DNA of 64,000 bases from CAVTPD01 sp963736575 (GCA_963736575.1 CAVTPD010000003.1:930001-994000); one strand, 5' to 3'. Numbered from the stretch's first letter, positions 16,790 through 26,557 are shown. Numbers and translations: made by a program. The notes: a model not told the origin generated them from the letters alone.

Positions 16790-18057
16790 CCAGTGCTAAT
16801 TGATTCTCCCACTTTTTTGTTTCTCACAAAGATTTCTTCCATAGAAGGGAAGTTTTGGTGTGCAGATTCCATTTTACTGGAGTTTCCTGCTTTCTTATAT
16901 TCTTCGTAAGCCGCAATATAAATACTTCTGTACTGTAAAACATCGTCAGACTTACATTCGTCTGAACTATACATGTACAAATCGCCAATTAAAGTATGTG
17001 CTTCAGAAGAATTAAAGCCGGTAGCAATTGATTTTCTGGCATATGTTCTAGCTGAATTCTTTTGCCCAGTTGTAGAATAAAGCTTAGCAATTTTTATGTA
17101 TAAATCAGCTTCGGTCTCTTTGTCTTCTTCAGCTGAAGCCATTTCAGCAGCTTTTTTGTAGTCTTCTATAGCCTCACTGTATTTTTTAAGATTAGCCAAT
17201 ACGTTTCCTTTTTCTTTGTAGGCAGAAACAGTAGGCTCTTGTGCTAAAATTACATCTGCAGCTTCTAAATACAGTTCATTAGAAACACAGGCATTGGCAC
17301 GCATAATAGAGACAATTCGTTTGGCCATCTTTAAATTAGTGGGGTCTTCTTTTAGTTTTGGCCCTAATTTGGTTTGTGCCATATCACAATCCATACTAAT
17401 ACAGCTAAATAAAATCTTGTCTTGTGCAGCTTTTACTTTTTCTACGGTAGATGCTTTAGACGGTTTAGCAGCAACTTGTTGATCTAAAACTTCGTTCAGG
17501 TTATCATAAATATCTAAAACCTGATCGTCTGTTAGCTTATCCTCACGTTTCATTAAACAAGTTACTTTCATGTAAGAAAGCAGATTGGTAGAATAAGTAG
17601 AGGTTCCGTTTAAGTCCAGAATTTTTTTGTATAAATCGAATAATTCTTGAGTAGTTCCTTTTCTTGGGGCCAAGTAGCTGTAGGCATTAAGTCCTTTACG
17701 GTTTAAAACGGAAGCTTCATCATCACCAAATTTAGAAATTCTTAAATCATATAATTTTAGAACAGTGTCTTGGATGCCTATTTTGGTGGCATCGTCATTA
17801 ATGGTTTCTTCAACACCTTCGTAAACCTTAATGGCTTGTACGTATAGGTCTAAGTTTAAGTTAGGGGCATTATGTAAAAGCCAAGCTGTTGGTTTTTTTG
17901 CCTCAACAAACATATCTTCTTTAATCAGGTTGTTCATATGAACCCAATCGCCCTGAGCTTCGGGTTTATTAGACCCCCAGTCGTAACCATCCTGCGCTAC
18001 TAAAGAATTACTTAGCAGACAGTACATTGCTATTAGAATTATACTTAACTTTTTCAT
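16750..18057 (-). CDS. Exported TPR-repeat protein
   Basis: Starting at the ATG at 18057 the protein is 435 residues long with a signal peptide (MKKLSIILIAMYCLLSNSLVAQ, cleavage after AQ). A further ATG at 18069 lies inside the upstream gene and would place four extra residues before the MKK, so 18057 is preferred. The mature part is helical with degenerate TPR units; the clearest are ILAQEPTVSAYKEKGNVLANLKKYSEAIEDYKKAAEMA and KETEADLYIKIAKLYSTTGQKNSARTYARKSIATGF. It is a conserved member of the Bacteroidetes coaX/OMP/TPR/lptC block and probably acts in the periplasm in outer-membrane assembly; its exact role is not known to me. Confidence 0.8.
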   Translation of the reverse strand: MKKLSIILIAMYCLLSNSLVAQDGYDWGSNKPEAQGDWVHMNNLIKEDMFVEAKKPTAWLLHNAPNLNLDLYVQAIKVYEGVEETINDDATKIGIQDTVLKLYDLRISKFGDDEASVLNRKGLNAYSYLAPRKGTTQELFDLYKKILDLNGTSTYSTNLLSYMKVTCLMKREDKLTDDQVLDIYDNLNEVLDQQVAAKPSKASTVEKVKAAQDKILFSCISMDCDMAQTKLGPKLKEDPTNLKMAKRIVSIMRANACVSNELYLEAADVILAQEPTVSAYKEKGNVLANLKKYSEAIEDYKKAAEMASAEEDKETEADLYIKIAKLYSTTGQKNSARTYARKSIATGFNSSEAHTLIGDLYMYSSDECKSDDVLQYRSIYIAAYEEYKKAGNSSKMESAHQNFPSMEEIFVRNKKVGESISTGCWIGETVTLQKR

Positions 18058-18058
18058 G

Positions 18059-19501
18059 CTAGAGTCCATATTTAGGTCTATAGAACCATTCGTGGTTCAT
18101 GGTAAAACTTATTGAAATTTGATAAAAACGGTCTTGCATTAAAGATCCACTGGCTTTGCCTCTAACACCATAAGTGAAAGCTAGGTTTACAAAACGAGCT
18201 TTGCTAGATAATGCATTATCGTCTAATTGGCCAATGGGTAAAGACATACCTAAAGTGGCCGCGTATTGATAAATGGCTTGGGTATTTATTTGATAAGGTA
18301 GTTTTTCAAAACTTAAGCCCCCTTTGTATAAAATTCGGTTTAAATAAGAGGTGTTTGTTCTATTTATTTGATAGAAATCTGCCGCATAAGAACCCCCAAG
18401 AATAACCTTATAAGTGTTTACACTAGAAACATTGGGTGATTCTGGATCGTACCCTTGCCAGTTAGTGAAATAAAAATCTGCACCTACAGACCATATTTTA
18501 GGACTTCTATTGCCACTTGGTTTTCTAATATCTACGTCTGATTTGTCTAAGCTAATACCAAAACCAACTGTTTGTGGCCAGTAAGTAGTTGTTCTATCCT
18601 GGAAAATGGTATCTCTATTAATAGGTCTTCCGGCCGCATTCTGAGTTTCTATTTCTTGTAAACGGTTTACTTTTATGTTGTTTTCGAAATTATAAACCAT
18701 ACCAAGACGCCAATAAGCACCGCTGAAATAGGGTTTGTATTTAATGGTTTCTATAGAATCTTTGTAAGTAACAATTTTTTCTGTTTTATTAATTCCTTTT
18801 TTGAAGGCTATACCCGATTTAAAAATAAGGTCTTTGTACGTGTCTTTAGTATTGTAACTGGTAATATTATTACTGTTTTCACCATCAAAACTAAGCTGGC
18901 TAACTAATTGTTTGTTTATACTTCCGAATAAAAAAGCACCTTCAATACCTACATCAAAAGAGTAAACTTGCCTAACAGAGTCTCTATCAATATCTTTATC
19001 AATTATTCTAATACCGTTACTGAAGTATATTTTTCCTAAACCACCACTTCCCTTATATGTTCCGGTAGCATTAACACTATCATTAAAAGCGGTAGTATTT
19101 TGGTAACTATAATTAACGTCTGTTAAAGGCTGTAGACCTATAGCTGCTTTCCATCTCTTAGAAATTGGTAACCCAATGGTCATGTAGTCTAATGTAGCAT
19201 CACTACTAGATGTTGTCGCATTTTCCGTTTTAATAGAATGGCCAATACTTTTAAAAGCAAACTCGAAAGAGGTGTATTTAATGTTAGTTAAAAGCGCTGG
19301 GTTTATTGTATTAACAAAATAAGGATTGTCTAAAGTTATCCCTAAATCGGCCATTCCTCGGTTATAACCAAAAGACTGAGACTGTAAGTCACCTAAGCCA
19401 AGATTAGAATAAGGCGAGTTGTATTTAATTTGTCCTACAGCAATAAAACTCAAAAGAGTAGAGGTTAATACCAGGAATAGGTTAATCGTTTTTCTGTACA
19501 T
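18059..19501 (-). CDS. Outer-membrane beta-barrel protein (FadL/OmpP1-like)
   Basis: The 480 residues start with a signal peptide (MYRKTINLFLVLTSTLLSFIAVGQ). The N-terminal plug resembles FadL-type barrels (YNSPYSNLGLGDLQSQSFGYNRGMADLGITLDNPYFVNTINPALLTN); alternating amphipathic strands follow, and the protein ends in the aromatic-rich QISISFTMNHEWFYRPKYGL. It lies between coaX (20-bp overlap) and the TPR gene (1-bp spacing), the usual Bacteroidetes order. FadL-like barrels pass hydrophobic compounds across the outer membrane; the substrate here is unknown. Confidence 0.8.
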   Translation of the reverse strand: MYRKTINLFLVLTSTLLSFIAVGQIKYNSPYSNLGLGDLQSQSFGYNRGMADLGITLDNPYFVNTINPALLTNIKYTSFEFAFKSIGHSIKTENATTSSSDATLDYMTIGLPISKRWKAAIGLQPLTDVNYSYQNTTAFNDSVNATGTYKGSGGLGKIYFSNGIRIIDKDIDRDSVRQVYSFDVGIEGAFLFGSINKQLVSQLSFDGENSNNITSYNTKDTYKDLIFKSGIAFKKGINKTEKIVTYKDSIETIKYKPYFSGAYWRLGMVYNFENNIKVNRLQEIETQNAAGRPINRDTIFQDRTTTYWPQTVGFGISLDKSDVDIRKPSGNRSPKIWSVGADFYFTNWQGYDPESPNVSSVNTYKVILGGSYAADFYQINRTNTSYLNRILYKGGLSFEKLPYQINTQAIYQYAATLGMSLPIGQLDDNALSSKARFVNLAFTYGVRGKASGSLMQDRFYQISISFTMNHEWFYRPKYGL

Positions 19502-20201
19502 TATATTCTAAAATGCTATTCAAGCCATAGAACAGGAACTCGGGCACCACAAAAATGCCTTCTTTTACAATACTTGCAAAAATATTTGAATCTCCACCGC
19601 AAATCACGGTTACCAAATTGTTATATTCTTGATTGTATCTGTGTATAATTCCTTCTATTTCAGCTGTTGTTCCGTTTAAAACGCCACTTTTAATGCTTTC
19701 AAAAGTGGACTTTCCAATTAAATTATTTTCCGTTGTATACGCTTCAACTAAAGGTAAAGAACGGGTAAAGTTGTGTAGTGACTTGTATCTAATGTTTAAA
19801 CCAGGTGAAATAGCGCCGCCTAAGTACTCGTTTTCAGAATTTATAAAATCATACGTAAGGCAAGTTCCCGCATCAATAACCAGAACGTTTTGTTTTGGGT
19901 ATTTAGTACTTGCTGCTGCTGCTAATGCTATACGGTCAGTTCCTAAGGTTTCGGGAGTATCGTATTTGTTGTAAAAAGGAAGGGCAATACTTCTGTCTAA
20001 AACAAAATGCTTTGGCAATTCTTTCCGAAGTTCCGTAATATCTTTTCCTTGTGCTGAAATCAATCTGTTTTGCACCCCCAATAAATTGCACATATGAATG
20101 ATGTCCTCGTCGGAAATATTCCTGAATTGGTTAATTAAATCACCTTCACAGAAAATTGCCGCCTTGGTTGCCGTGTTTCCAATATCCACCACCAAATTCA
20201 T
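19482..20201 (-). CDS. coaX: Type III pantothenate kinase
   Basis: The 239-residue protein catalyses the first step of CoA synthesis. The ASKHA-fold phosphate motif DIGNT lies at 6-10, LGTDRIALAAAA is in the middle, and LVIDAGTCLTYDFI plus the GGAISPGLNIRYKSLHNFT region hold the catalytic Asp and pantothenate contacts. GGDSNIFA closes the ATP site. Length is normal. It is the first gene of the minus-strand envelope block that runs down to the CNNM/CBS gene, overlapping the barrel gene by 20 bp. Confidence 0.95.
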   Translation of the reverse strand: MNLVVDIGNTATKAAIFCEGDLINQFRNISDEDIIHMCNLLGVQNRLISAQGKDITELRKELPKHFVLDRSIALPFYNKYDTPETLGTDRIALAAAASTKYPKQNVLVIDAGTCLTYDFINSENEYLGGAISPGLNIRYKSLHNFTRSLPLVEAYTTENNLIGKSTFESIKSGVLNGTTAEIEGIIHRYNQEYNNLVTVICGGDSNIFASIVKEGIFVVPEFLFYGLNSILEYNVQKND

Positions 20202-20309
20202 CCTGCAAAATTAAGACTTAGTACAACATTAAAGAATTTAATGCCTTCTATTTTATGTGATATTGCTTAAGGCTCTGTAAATTCAGAAAAGAAACCTTTA
20301 ATTCTTGCC

Positions 20310-21377
20310 ATGAAAGTACTAGGCTTAATGTCTGGGACATCCCTAGATGGAGTTGATTTAGTTTTAACAGAATTCAGTGTACTGGATAAAAAACTAGTTT
20401 TTACAATTTTAGGAGCCCAAACTATTGAATATCCAGAAGAATTCTTAGAAAAATTAAGCAATAGCTTTTTGTTAAATGGACTAGAATTTTCTGTGTTAGA
20501 TATTGAGTTGGGTAATTTTTATGCCGAAATAATAAATGGTTTTTTGCTAAGAGAAAATCTAAGTTGTGACTATATATCTTCTCATGGGCATACTGTTTTT
20601 CATCAACCGGGTATTGGTTTAACAAAACAAATTGGTAATGGTGCGGTTATTTATGCTAAAACTGGGATTCCGGTAGTGTGTGATTTTAGATCTGAAGACG
20701 TAGCTTTTGGTGGTCAAGGTGCTCCTTTGGTTCCCGTGGGGGATCAACTTCTGTTTTCAGAATATAGCGCTTGTTTAAATTTAGGCGGTATTGCTAATAT
20801 TTCTTTTCAGAACGAAGAAAAAAGAGTGGCTTATGATATTTGCCCAGTAAACATGGGTCTAAATTATTTTGCGCAAAAGCTAGGTTGCCAATATGATGCA
20901 GGTGGCGAGTTGGCTAAATCTGGAAAAGTAGATCTTAGCTTGCTTAATAAGTTAAATCAACTTGCTTTTTATAAGCAGCCTTATCCTAAATCCTTGGGTA
21001 AAGAGTGGTTTGACAAAGCATTTTTGCCGCTTTGTTTTTCGTTAACCAATTCAGACGAGGACTCTTTGGCAACATTAAACGAACATATAGCGGTTAAAAT
21101 TTCGGAATCTATTTTAGCTATTGGCAATAGTTCTAATACGGTTTTATGTACAGGTGGCGGAACATATAACTCCTTTCTAATTTCAAAAATTGAAGAATAC
21201 GTAGGAAATAAAGCCAAAATTATAATCCCTAAACAACAAATAATTGATTTTAAGGAAGGCTTAGTGTTTGCTTTGTTAGGTTATTTAAAAGTAAAGGGGA
21301 AAAACAATATATTAAAAAGTGTAACCGGCTGTAAGAAAGATCATTCAGCCGGTTGTTTATATGGTGTTATTTCTTAG
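20310..21377 (+). CDS. anmK: Anhydro-N-acetylmuramic acid kinase
   Basis: This 355-residue ASKHA-fold kinase converts 1,6-anhydroMurNAc from peptidoglycan turnover to MurNAc-6-phosphate. The ATP-binding MSGTSLDGVD is at 7-16. ISSHGHTVFHQPG, QIGNGAVIYAKTGIPVVCDFRSEDVAFGGQGAPLVP and LNLGGIANISF are family hallmarks, as are the YDICPVNMGLNYFA segment and the late LCTGGGTYNSFL. It is slightly shorter than the E. coli protein but complete. It diverges from coaX across 108 bp and converges with hemD, overlapping its end by 11 bp. Confidence 0.95.
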   Translation: MKVLGLMSGTSLDGVDLVLTEFSVLDKKLVFTILGAQTIEYPEEFLEKLSNSFLLNGLEFSVLDIELGNFYAEIINGFLLRENLSCDYISSHGHTVFHQPGIGLTKQIGNGAVIYAKTGIPVVCDFRSEDVAFGGQGAPLVPVGDQLLFSEYSACLNLGGIANISFQNEEKRVAYDICPVNMGLNYFAQKLGCQYDAGGELAKSGKVDLSLLNKLNQLAFYKQPYPKSLGKEWFDKAFLPLCFSLTNSDEDSLATLNEHIAVKISESILAIGNSSNTVLCTGGGTYNSFLISKIEEYVGNKAKIIIPKQQIIDFKEGLVFALLGYLKVKGKNNILKSVTGCKKDHSAGCLYGVIS

Positions 21378-22155
21378 TTGGATTAACGGTTTTAATATAA
21401 AGCTCTAACGCACCTGTCATAGATGGCGCATTTGGCAAGGGTGCTTCAATATCTAATATTAAGTTAGATTCTTTTACTTCTTTTGCTGTTGTAGGGCCAA
21501 AAGCAGCAATTCTAGTATTTTTTTGTTCAAATTCTGGAAAGTTAGAAAATAACGATTTAACCCCAGAAGGACTGAAAAACGCAATGATATCGTAATTTAC
21601 ATTAGACAAATCCGAAAGATCACTAGATACTGTTCTGTACATTACCGTCTCAGTGAAACTTAATCCTGTTTCAGCAAAAAAGTTAGGAATTTCTTCCTTT
21701 CTAATATTAGAACAAGGGTATAAATATTTTTCGTTTTTGTGTTTTTTAAACAAATCGAAAAGATCACTTGCAGTTTTTTGTCCTACAAACAATTTCCTTT
21801 TTCTAATAGTAATGTACTTTTGAAGGTAGTTTGCCGTCTGTTCAGAAACACAAAAGTATTTCATGTCTACAGGCACTTCTACTTTTAAATCCTGACAAAT
21901 TCTAAAGAAATTGTCTACCGCATTTCTGCTTGTAAAAATTACAGCCGTGTGATCCAGAATAGTTATCTTCTGTTTCCTAAACTCCTTGCTATCAACGCCT
22001 TCAACATGAATGAATGGTCTGAAATGTACTTCAATACCAAACTTTTCTGCCAATTTGTGATACGGAGAATTTTTTAACGTTGGCTCCGGTTGCGAGATTA
22101 AAATCTTTGAAACTTTAGTATCTCTTTTACTTAATTCTTTCACCTCTGAATTCAT
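21367..22155 (-). CDS. hemD: Uroporphyrinogen-III synthase
   Basis: From the ATG at 22155 the protein has 262 residues, in the HemD size range. The longer frame from 22227 would run through the end of the upstream DUF4271 gene, so it is rejected. The two-lobed HemD fold is suggested by KVSKILISQPEP, FTSRNAVDNFFRI, KYFCVSEQTANYL, YDIIAFFSPSGVKSLFSNFPEF and IAAFGPTTAKEV. HemD sequences are weakly conserved, so identity rests on these motifs and on the DUF4271 neighbour, a common Bacteroidetes pairing. It cyclises hydroxymethylbilane to uroporphyrinogen III; hemW is nearby. Confidence 0.88.
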   Translation of the reverse strand: MNSEVKELSKRDTKVSKILISQPEPTLKNSPYHKLAEKFGIEVHFRPFIHVEGVDSKEFRKQKITILDHTAVIFTSRNAVDNFFRICQDLKVEVPVDMKYFCVSEQTANYLQKYITIRKRKLFVGQKTASDLFDLFKKHKNEKYLYPCSNIRKEEIPNFFAETGLSFTETVMYRTVSSDLSDLSNVNYDIIAFFSPSGVKSLFSNFPEFEQKNTRIAAFGPTTAKEVKESNLILDIEAPLPNAPSMTGALELYIKTVNPTKK

Positions 22156-22169
22156 TCCCTTTAGTCCCT

Positions 22170-23285
22170 TTAAAATGTACCTATATTCTTTAGAATCAAG
22201 ATAAACGGGATTATTTCCGAAGCGCAAAGGTAAGAAAATAAATACATATTTTTAAATCCTAGTTCTTGTCTTCCTACAAAAGCAATTCTAATAATCCAAA
22301 GTAAGAAGAAAAGAAATAGGGTGATATTTAGCCAACTAGCACTTAAATTGAATGAATTGATGGCTAATGAAAAAAGTAAAATAATTGCAAAACCAATACT
22401 AAATACACGGCTAAATTCAAAGAAATGTCTTTCGCTAAACCTCCTTACAGATACAAATACACCAATAAATCTTAAATAAAGATATTTAACAAGATAGAGG
22501 GCTAAAATAATTAAAGCGTTTAGCAAAACCACACCTGTAAGCTTTAAGAAACCATTATCAATACCCAAAGTATCTAAAGGAAAAAAGCTGTAGCGGTTAA
22601 TTAAAAGTACTACAGAAATAATAAAAGAAGATGAAATTAAATAGGGCAAAGTAGTTGCCGAAAATGCATTTTGGTACAAATAGTCATCTACTTTACGGTT
22701 AGAAAACAAGCGTACTAGATTAAAATAGATTTCTAATTTTTCTGAATCAATAGACTTTAAAATAGCTATTAAAACCAAAATAGATAAAAGCGAGATTAGC
22801 AATAAATTTTTGTAGAGTTCGCTTTTTTTAGGGCTTAGTTTATAGCCAAAAGCACTTAGACCTATTTCCGTGTTGCCCTTACGTATAATGGCTGCGTATG
22901 TTGGTTTTAAACCAATATTTTGGGAATAAACGCTTATCAACACACTATCTTTACCGCTAAAATCTCTTATTTCTTTAATAGGTATTAAAGTGTCTTGTTG
23001 GGTTTGGGTTTCAAAAAAAAATTGCTGGTTAATATAGATTTCAGAAGCGTTACTTGTCTTTACTCTGAATAAAAAGCGCTCGTAATTTTTTGTGTTAATT
23101 TGTATATTAAAAGTATGCCTCTTTTGTGTAAGATTTGTTAAGGGAACATAACTGTTTAAAGAGGGATTATAAACTAACCAAGACTCGTTTAAATCTTTAA
23201 TTAGATAATCATCTGAAGCATAGCTGCTAAAAAAACAGCTTATGAAAGCTAGAACGATTATGATTTTCTTCACATTAAAGACCAC
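22170..23285 (-). CDS. DUF4271 domain-containing membrane protein
   Basis: The 371 residues have an N-terminal signal (KKIIIVLAFISCFFSSYAS), a periplasmic beta-rich region with YLIKDLNESWLVYNPSLNSYVPL to about residue 130, then six to seven membrane segments (from LLLISLLSILVLIAIL to MYLFSYLCASEIIPFILIL). This is the DUF4271 layout, a Bacteroidetes-only family of unknown function usually found upstream of hemD. The ATG at 23285 overlaps the wecA-like gene by 11 bp; a GTG at 23273 is an alternative start. It lies 14 bp upstream of hemD. Confidence 0.85.
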   Translation of the reverse strand: MVFNVKKIIIVLAFISCFFSSYASDDYLIKDLNESWLVYNPSLNSYVPLTNLTQKRHTFNIQINTKNYERFLFRVKTSNASEIYINQQFFFETQTQQDTLIPIKEIRDFSGKDSVLISVYSQNIGLKPTYAAIIRKGNTEIGLSAFGYKLSPKKSELYKNLLLISLLSILVLIAILKSIDSEKLEIYFNLVRLFSNRKVDDYLYQNAFSATTLPYLISSSFIISVVLLINRYSFFPLDTLGIDNGFLKLTGVVLLNALIILALYLVKYLYLRFIGVFVSVRRFSERHFFEFSRVFSIGFAIILLFSLAINSFNLSASWLNITLFLFFLLWIIRIAFVGRQELGFKNMYLFSYLCASEIIPFILILKNIGTF

Positions 23286-24315
23286 GTTTTACCAAGTAAA
23301 CTTTTCCTATTTGTAGAAATATTGAAACTACTGTGCCTAAGATTATAAACCCACCAATTAAATAATTGATTTCTAAATCTAAAAAATGATTTACTAAAAC
23401 AATTAACCCAATGTTTGCAACACCAAGAACGGCTAAAACTTTAACAGGTGTTAATCCAAATCCTAATAAGATGTGGTGTAAGTGGTTTTTGTCTGGTGTA
23501 AATGGTGAAACACCATTTAAAATCCTAATTATCATTACCCTTAAGGTATCAAAAACAGGTACAGATACAATGCTTAATGCTAATGCAGGGGAATTATCCA
23601 ACGCACTAAATTCTATAAACTGAATAACTAAAACAGAAATTAAAAAGCCCGAAATAAGGGATCCTGTATCCCCCATAAATATTTTTGCCTGTACAATATT
23701 ATATCTAAGAAATCCCAAAACACCACCCGTTAAACACACCGATAAAACGGCAGAAGATGTCCCAGATTTCAGAAAGAAAAAGGTAAAAGCCGAACAGATT
23801 ATTATAATAAGTACACCCGCTAAACCGTCTAAGCCATCAATTAGATTAATAGCATTAGTTAAACCAACTATTGTAATTAAACTAACTAAATAACTGGTTT
23901 GCATATTAAGCTCATAAATACCCAAAAGGCCATGTAGATTGGTTATTCTAAGATCCCCAATAATTATTACAATTCCCGCAGCCAGCAATTGCACAAAGAA
24001 TTTTTTAAAGGCTGAAACGGGTAAAATATCGTCTTTTAAACCAATAAAGAACATTAATGTAGCACTAGCTAATACAAATTGTAAGGAATATTCTTCAGAA
24101 AAATCACCAAAAATAGTAACAGCAGATAAGAAACCAGCAAATATAGCTAGGCCACCTAAACGTGGTGTAAGTTTTACGTGAACCGTTCTATGATTGGGTT
24201 CATCCAAAATCTTCTTTTTATAAGCCAACTGAATTATGGAAGGCGTAGCAAATAAGGCCACCACAAAGGACCATGTAAAAGCTAATATAGTGTTGTAGAC
24301 TAGGAAAGAATCCAA
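23275..24315 (-). CDS. Undecaprenyl-phosphate sugar-1-phosphate transferase (MraY/WecA/TagO family)
   Basis: This 346-residue polytopic protein has about ten membrane segments and the family's Asp-rich motifs: FIGLKDDILPVS (the DDxxD-like pair), NAINLIDGLDGLAG, AKIFMGDTGS and the His-box loop PDKNHLHHILLG. It transfers a sugar-1-phosphate (probably GlcNAc-1-P) from UDP to undecaprenyl phosphate, starting synthesis of surface polysaccharide. The RTVHVKLTPRLGG region is typical of WecA rather than MraY. It forms an operon with DUF4271 and hemD, though function does not link them. Confidence 0.9.
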   Translation of the reverse strand: MDSFLVYNTILAFTWSFVVALFATPSIIQLAYKKKILDEPNHRTVHVKLTPRLGGLAIFAGFLSAVTIFGDFSEEYSLQFVLASATLMFFIGLKDDILPVSAFKKFFVQLLAAGIVIIIGDLRITNLHGLLGIYELNMQTSYLVSLITIVGLTNAINLIDGLDGLAGVLIIIICSAFTFFFLKSGTSSAVLSVCLTGGVLGFLRYNIVQAKIFMGDTGSLISGFLISVLVIQFIEFSALDNSPALALSIVSVPVFDTLRVMIIRILNGVSPFTPDKNHLHHILLGFGLTPVKVLAVLGVANIGLIVLVNHFLDLEINYLIGGFIILGTVVSIFLQIGKVYLVKRGL

Positions 24316-24386
24316 AATAACAGTTTTATGGCTCGAAATTAACTAATTTTACTTAAGTAAACACCTATTTAAACGTATTACAATTC

Positions 24387-25511
24387 TTGGCCGGAGTTTA
24401 TATTCATATTCCGTTTTGTACAAAAGCTTGTCATTACTGTGATTTCCATTTTTCAACATCGCTAAAAACTAAAAATGCTCTTTTAGAAGGTGTTAAAAAA
24501 GAGATTCATGATAGACAACCCTTTTTTTCTACCGAAGAAAAAATTGAAACTATTTATTTTGGAGGTGGTACACCCAGTATTTTAACACCAACAGAAATAA
24601 ACGAAATCTTAGAAACCGTTAAAAATACATTTACGGTAGCTGTAAACCCCGAAATCACTTTAGAAGCAAACCCGGAACATTTAACGGAAAGCTATTCCAA
24701 AGAAATTAAACCCTTGGTAAACCGATTAAGTGTAGGCATCCAAACGTTTAACGAAGAGGCCTTAACTTTTCTGAATCGGTCCCACAACAGTAACGAATCT
24801 TTTTCGGCATTAGAAAACATAAAAAAGGCAGGTTTTGAAAACGTAAGTTTAGATCTTATTTATGGAATACAGTCCTTAAGTTTTGAGGATTTCCTATTCG
24901 ATTATCAACGATTACTTGATTTTGGGCCACAGCATTTATCCGTTTATAATTTAACTATTGAAGAAGATACTGTTTTTGGTAAATGGTTATCTAAAGGAAA
25001 AATTGAAGAAGTGAATGATTCACTTTCCGGTAAAATGTACAGTTTTCTAATGGAAGATTTACCTAAGCAAGGTTTTCAGCAATATGAAATATCAAATTTT
25101 GCCCAAGAAGGATTCTATTCTAAACACAATAATTCGTATTGGGAAAACGTACCATTTTTAGGCATTGGGCCATCTGCTCATTCCTTTAATGGAAAAGATC
25201 GTTTTTATAATGTGGCCAACAATGCCGCCTATATAAAAGGAATGAATTCTGGAGAAGAGGTTACTTTTAAAGAAGAAGCTTCAAAATCGGATAGGATTAA
25301 TGATTCTATAATGGTGGGTTTAAGAACTTCTAAAGGGTTAGATCTTAAAAAACTGAAAGTTTTAGGCGCAACGCTAAATCCAGAAACCGTTGAACAATTC
25401 TATAAAAAAGAATTTTTGATTACTGAAGGAGATTATTTAAAGTTAACCAACAAAGGAAAACTCTTTGCCGATCAAGTGGCTATGGAATTTTTTGTTGACA
25501 AAGATATTTAG
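24387..25511 (+). CDS. hemW: Radical SAM family heme chaperone HemW
   Basis: The 374-residue protein carries the radical SAM cluster motif CTKACHYCDFHF (Cys12, Cys16, Cys19), YFGGGTPSIL and LEANPEHL, and ends with a HemN_C-like winged region. The start is a TTG (24387) that gives MAGVYIHIPFC, exactly the usual family start; no ATG is available upstream in frame before a stop. HemW binds heme and delivers it to respiratory enzymes; it lacks true coproporphyrinogen oxidase activity. The gene converges with ribD, and their ends overlap by 69 bp. Confidence 0.92.
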   Translation: MAGVYIHIPFCTKACHYCDFHFSTSLKTKNALLEGVKKEIHDRQPFFSTEEKIETIYFGGGTPSILTPTEINEILETVKNTFTVAVNPEITLEANPEHLTESYSKEIKPLVNRLSVGIQTFNEEALTFLNRSHNSNESFSALENIKKAGFENVSLDLIYGIQSLSFEDFLFDYQRLLDFGPQHLSVYNLTIEEDTVFGKWLSKGKIEEVNDSLSGKMYSFLMEDLPKQGFQQYEISNFAQEGFYSKHNNSYWENVPFLGIGPSAHSFNGKDRFYNVANNAAYIKGMNSGEEVTFKEEASKSDRINDSIMVGLRTSKGLDLKKLKVLGATLNPETVEQFYKKEFLITEGDYLKLTNKGKLFADQVAMEFFVDKDI

Positions 25512-26522
25512 TTGATCGTCTTCGTTTACGGTTATACTTTCTTCAATAGTCAAAAAACTTAAGTCCGGTGCTTTAATTCCATTACCAAACGTTTTTTGAG
25601 CTTTAAATTGTCTTATTTCATCCCAAAGATTTTGTTCATAAAACCAGTTTAAGACCTTAGAGCCCCCTTCTATAAATACCGATTGTATATTTTGTTCATA
25701 AAGAAAAGTTAGTATTTCATAAAGAAAATCGGCTTTTGAAAAATCGATCTTCTTCCAAGTTGTATTGTTTGTAGTTTCATCTTTTTCTGAATTAAAAACA
25801 ATAGTAGGCACCGAATCATCAAATAAATTATAATGTACCGGCACTTTTAAATTTCTGTCTATTAATAAACGGATTGGGTTTTTCCCTTCCCAAAGCCGAA
25901 CATCTAATCTTGGGTTGTCGTGCAAAGCCGTATTGCTGCCTACTAATATAGAAGCTTCTTCGGCACGCCATTTATGAACTAAGGTCCTAGAATCGGCAGA
26001 GCTAATCCATTTAGAGTCGTAGTTTTCACGGGCCACAAAACCATCTTGTGTTTCTGCCCATTTTAAGATTATATAAGGTCTCTTTTCTTTATGGAAAGTA
26101 AAAAACCGACGGTTTATTAATTTTCCTTCTTCATCTAAAAGAGCAACTTTGGTCTCAATACCGGCGGCTTTTAGTTTTTCAATTCCAGTCCCGTTTACTT
26201 TAGGAAAAGGATCTTGATTGCATATAACCACTTTTTTAGGCCGGAGTTTAACCAATAAATCGGCACAGGGTGGTGTTTTACCAAAATGATTACATGGCTC
26301 TAGCGTAACATAAACAGTTGAGTCTTTAATGATTTCCGGGTTTTCTATTTTCAGAAGGGCATTGGGTTCAGCATGAGCTTGGCCGTATTCTTCATGAAAA
26401 CCTTCACTAATAATGGCGTTATTATAAACTACAACACAACCAACCATGGGATTTGGGGCTACGTTTCCCCTACCCTTTTTGGCTAGTTCTAAAGCTCTTT
26501 TCATGAAAAAAACGTCGTCCAT
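25443..26522 (-). CDS. ribD: Bifunctional riboflavin biosynthesis deaminase/reductase
   Basis: This 359-residue protein has a deaminase domain (1-145) with zinc ligands in HAEPNALLK and EPCNHFGKTPPC and substrate residues in MVGCVVV, then the reductase domain (RPYIILKWAETQDGFVA, KWISSADSRTLVHKWRAEEASILVGSNTALHDNPRL, VFIEGGSKVLNWF). It performs two consecutive steps of riboflavin synthesis. The last about 23 residues run antisense over the end of hemW; DDQLNIFVNK is the usual C-terminus and the remaining 15 residues look like an extension created by loss of the normal stop. It diverges from prmC across 35 bp. Confidence 0.93.
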   Translation of the reverse strand: MDDVFFMKRALELAKKGRGNVAPNPMVGCVVVYNNAIISEGFHEEYGQAHAEPNALLKIENPEIIKDSTVYVTLEPCNHFGKTPPCADLLVKLRPKKVVICNQDPFPKVNGTGIEKLKAAGIETKVALLDEEGKLINRRFFTFHKEKRPYIILKWAETQDGFVARENYDSKWISSADSRTLVHKWRAEEASILVGSNTALHDNPRLDVRLWEGKNPIRLLIDRNLKVPVHYNLFDDSVPTIVFNSEKDETTNNTTWKKIDFSKADFLYEILTFLYEQNIQSVFIEGGSKVLNWFYEQNLWDEIRQFKAQKTFGNGIKAPDLSFLTIEESITVNEDDQLNIFVNKKFHSHLIGKEFSFVG

Positions 26523-26557
26523 TAATTAATCTGTTTTTAAGCCTGTATTTTTAGGCT

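Noticed and set aside
21367..22227. HemD starting at 22227
   Set aside because: This would run 58 bp into the end of the DUF4271 gene; the ATG at 22155 lies just after that stop and fits family length.
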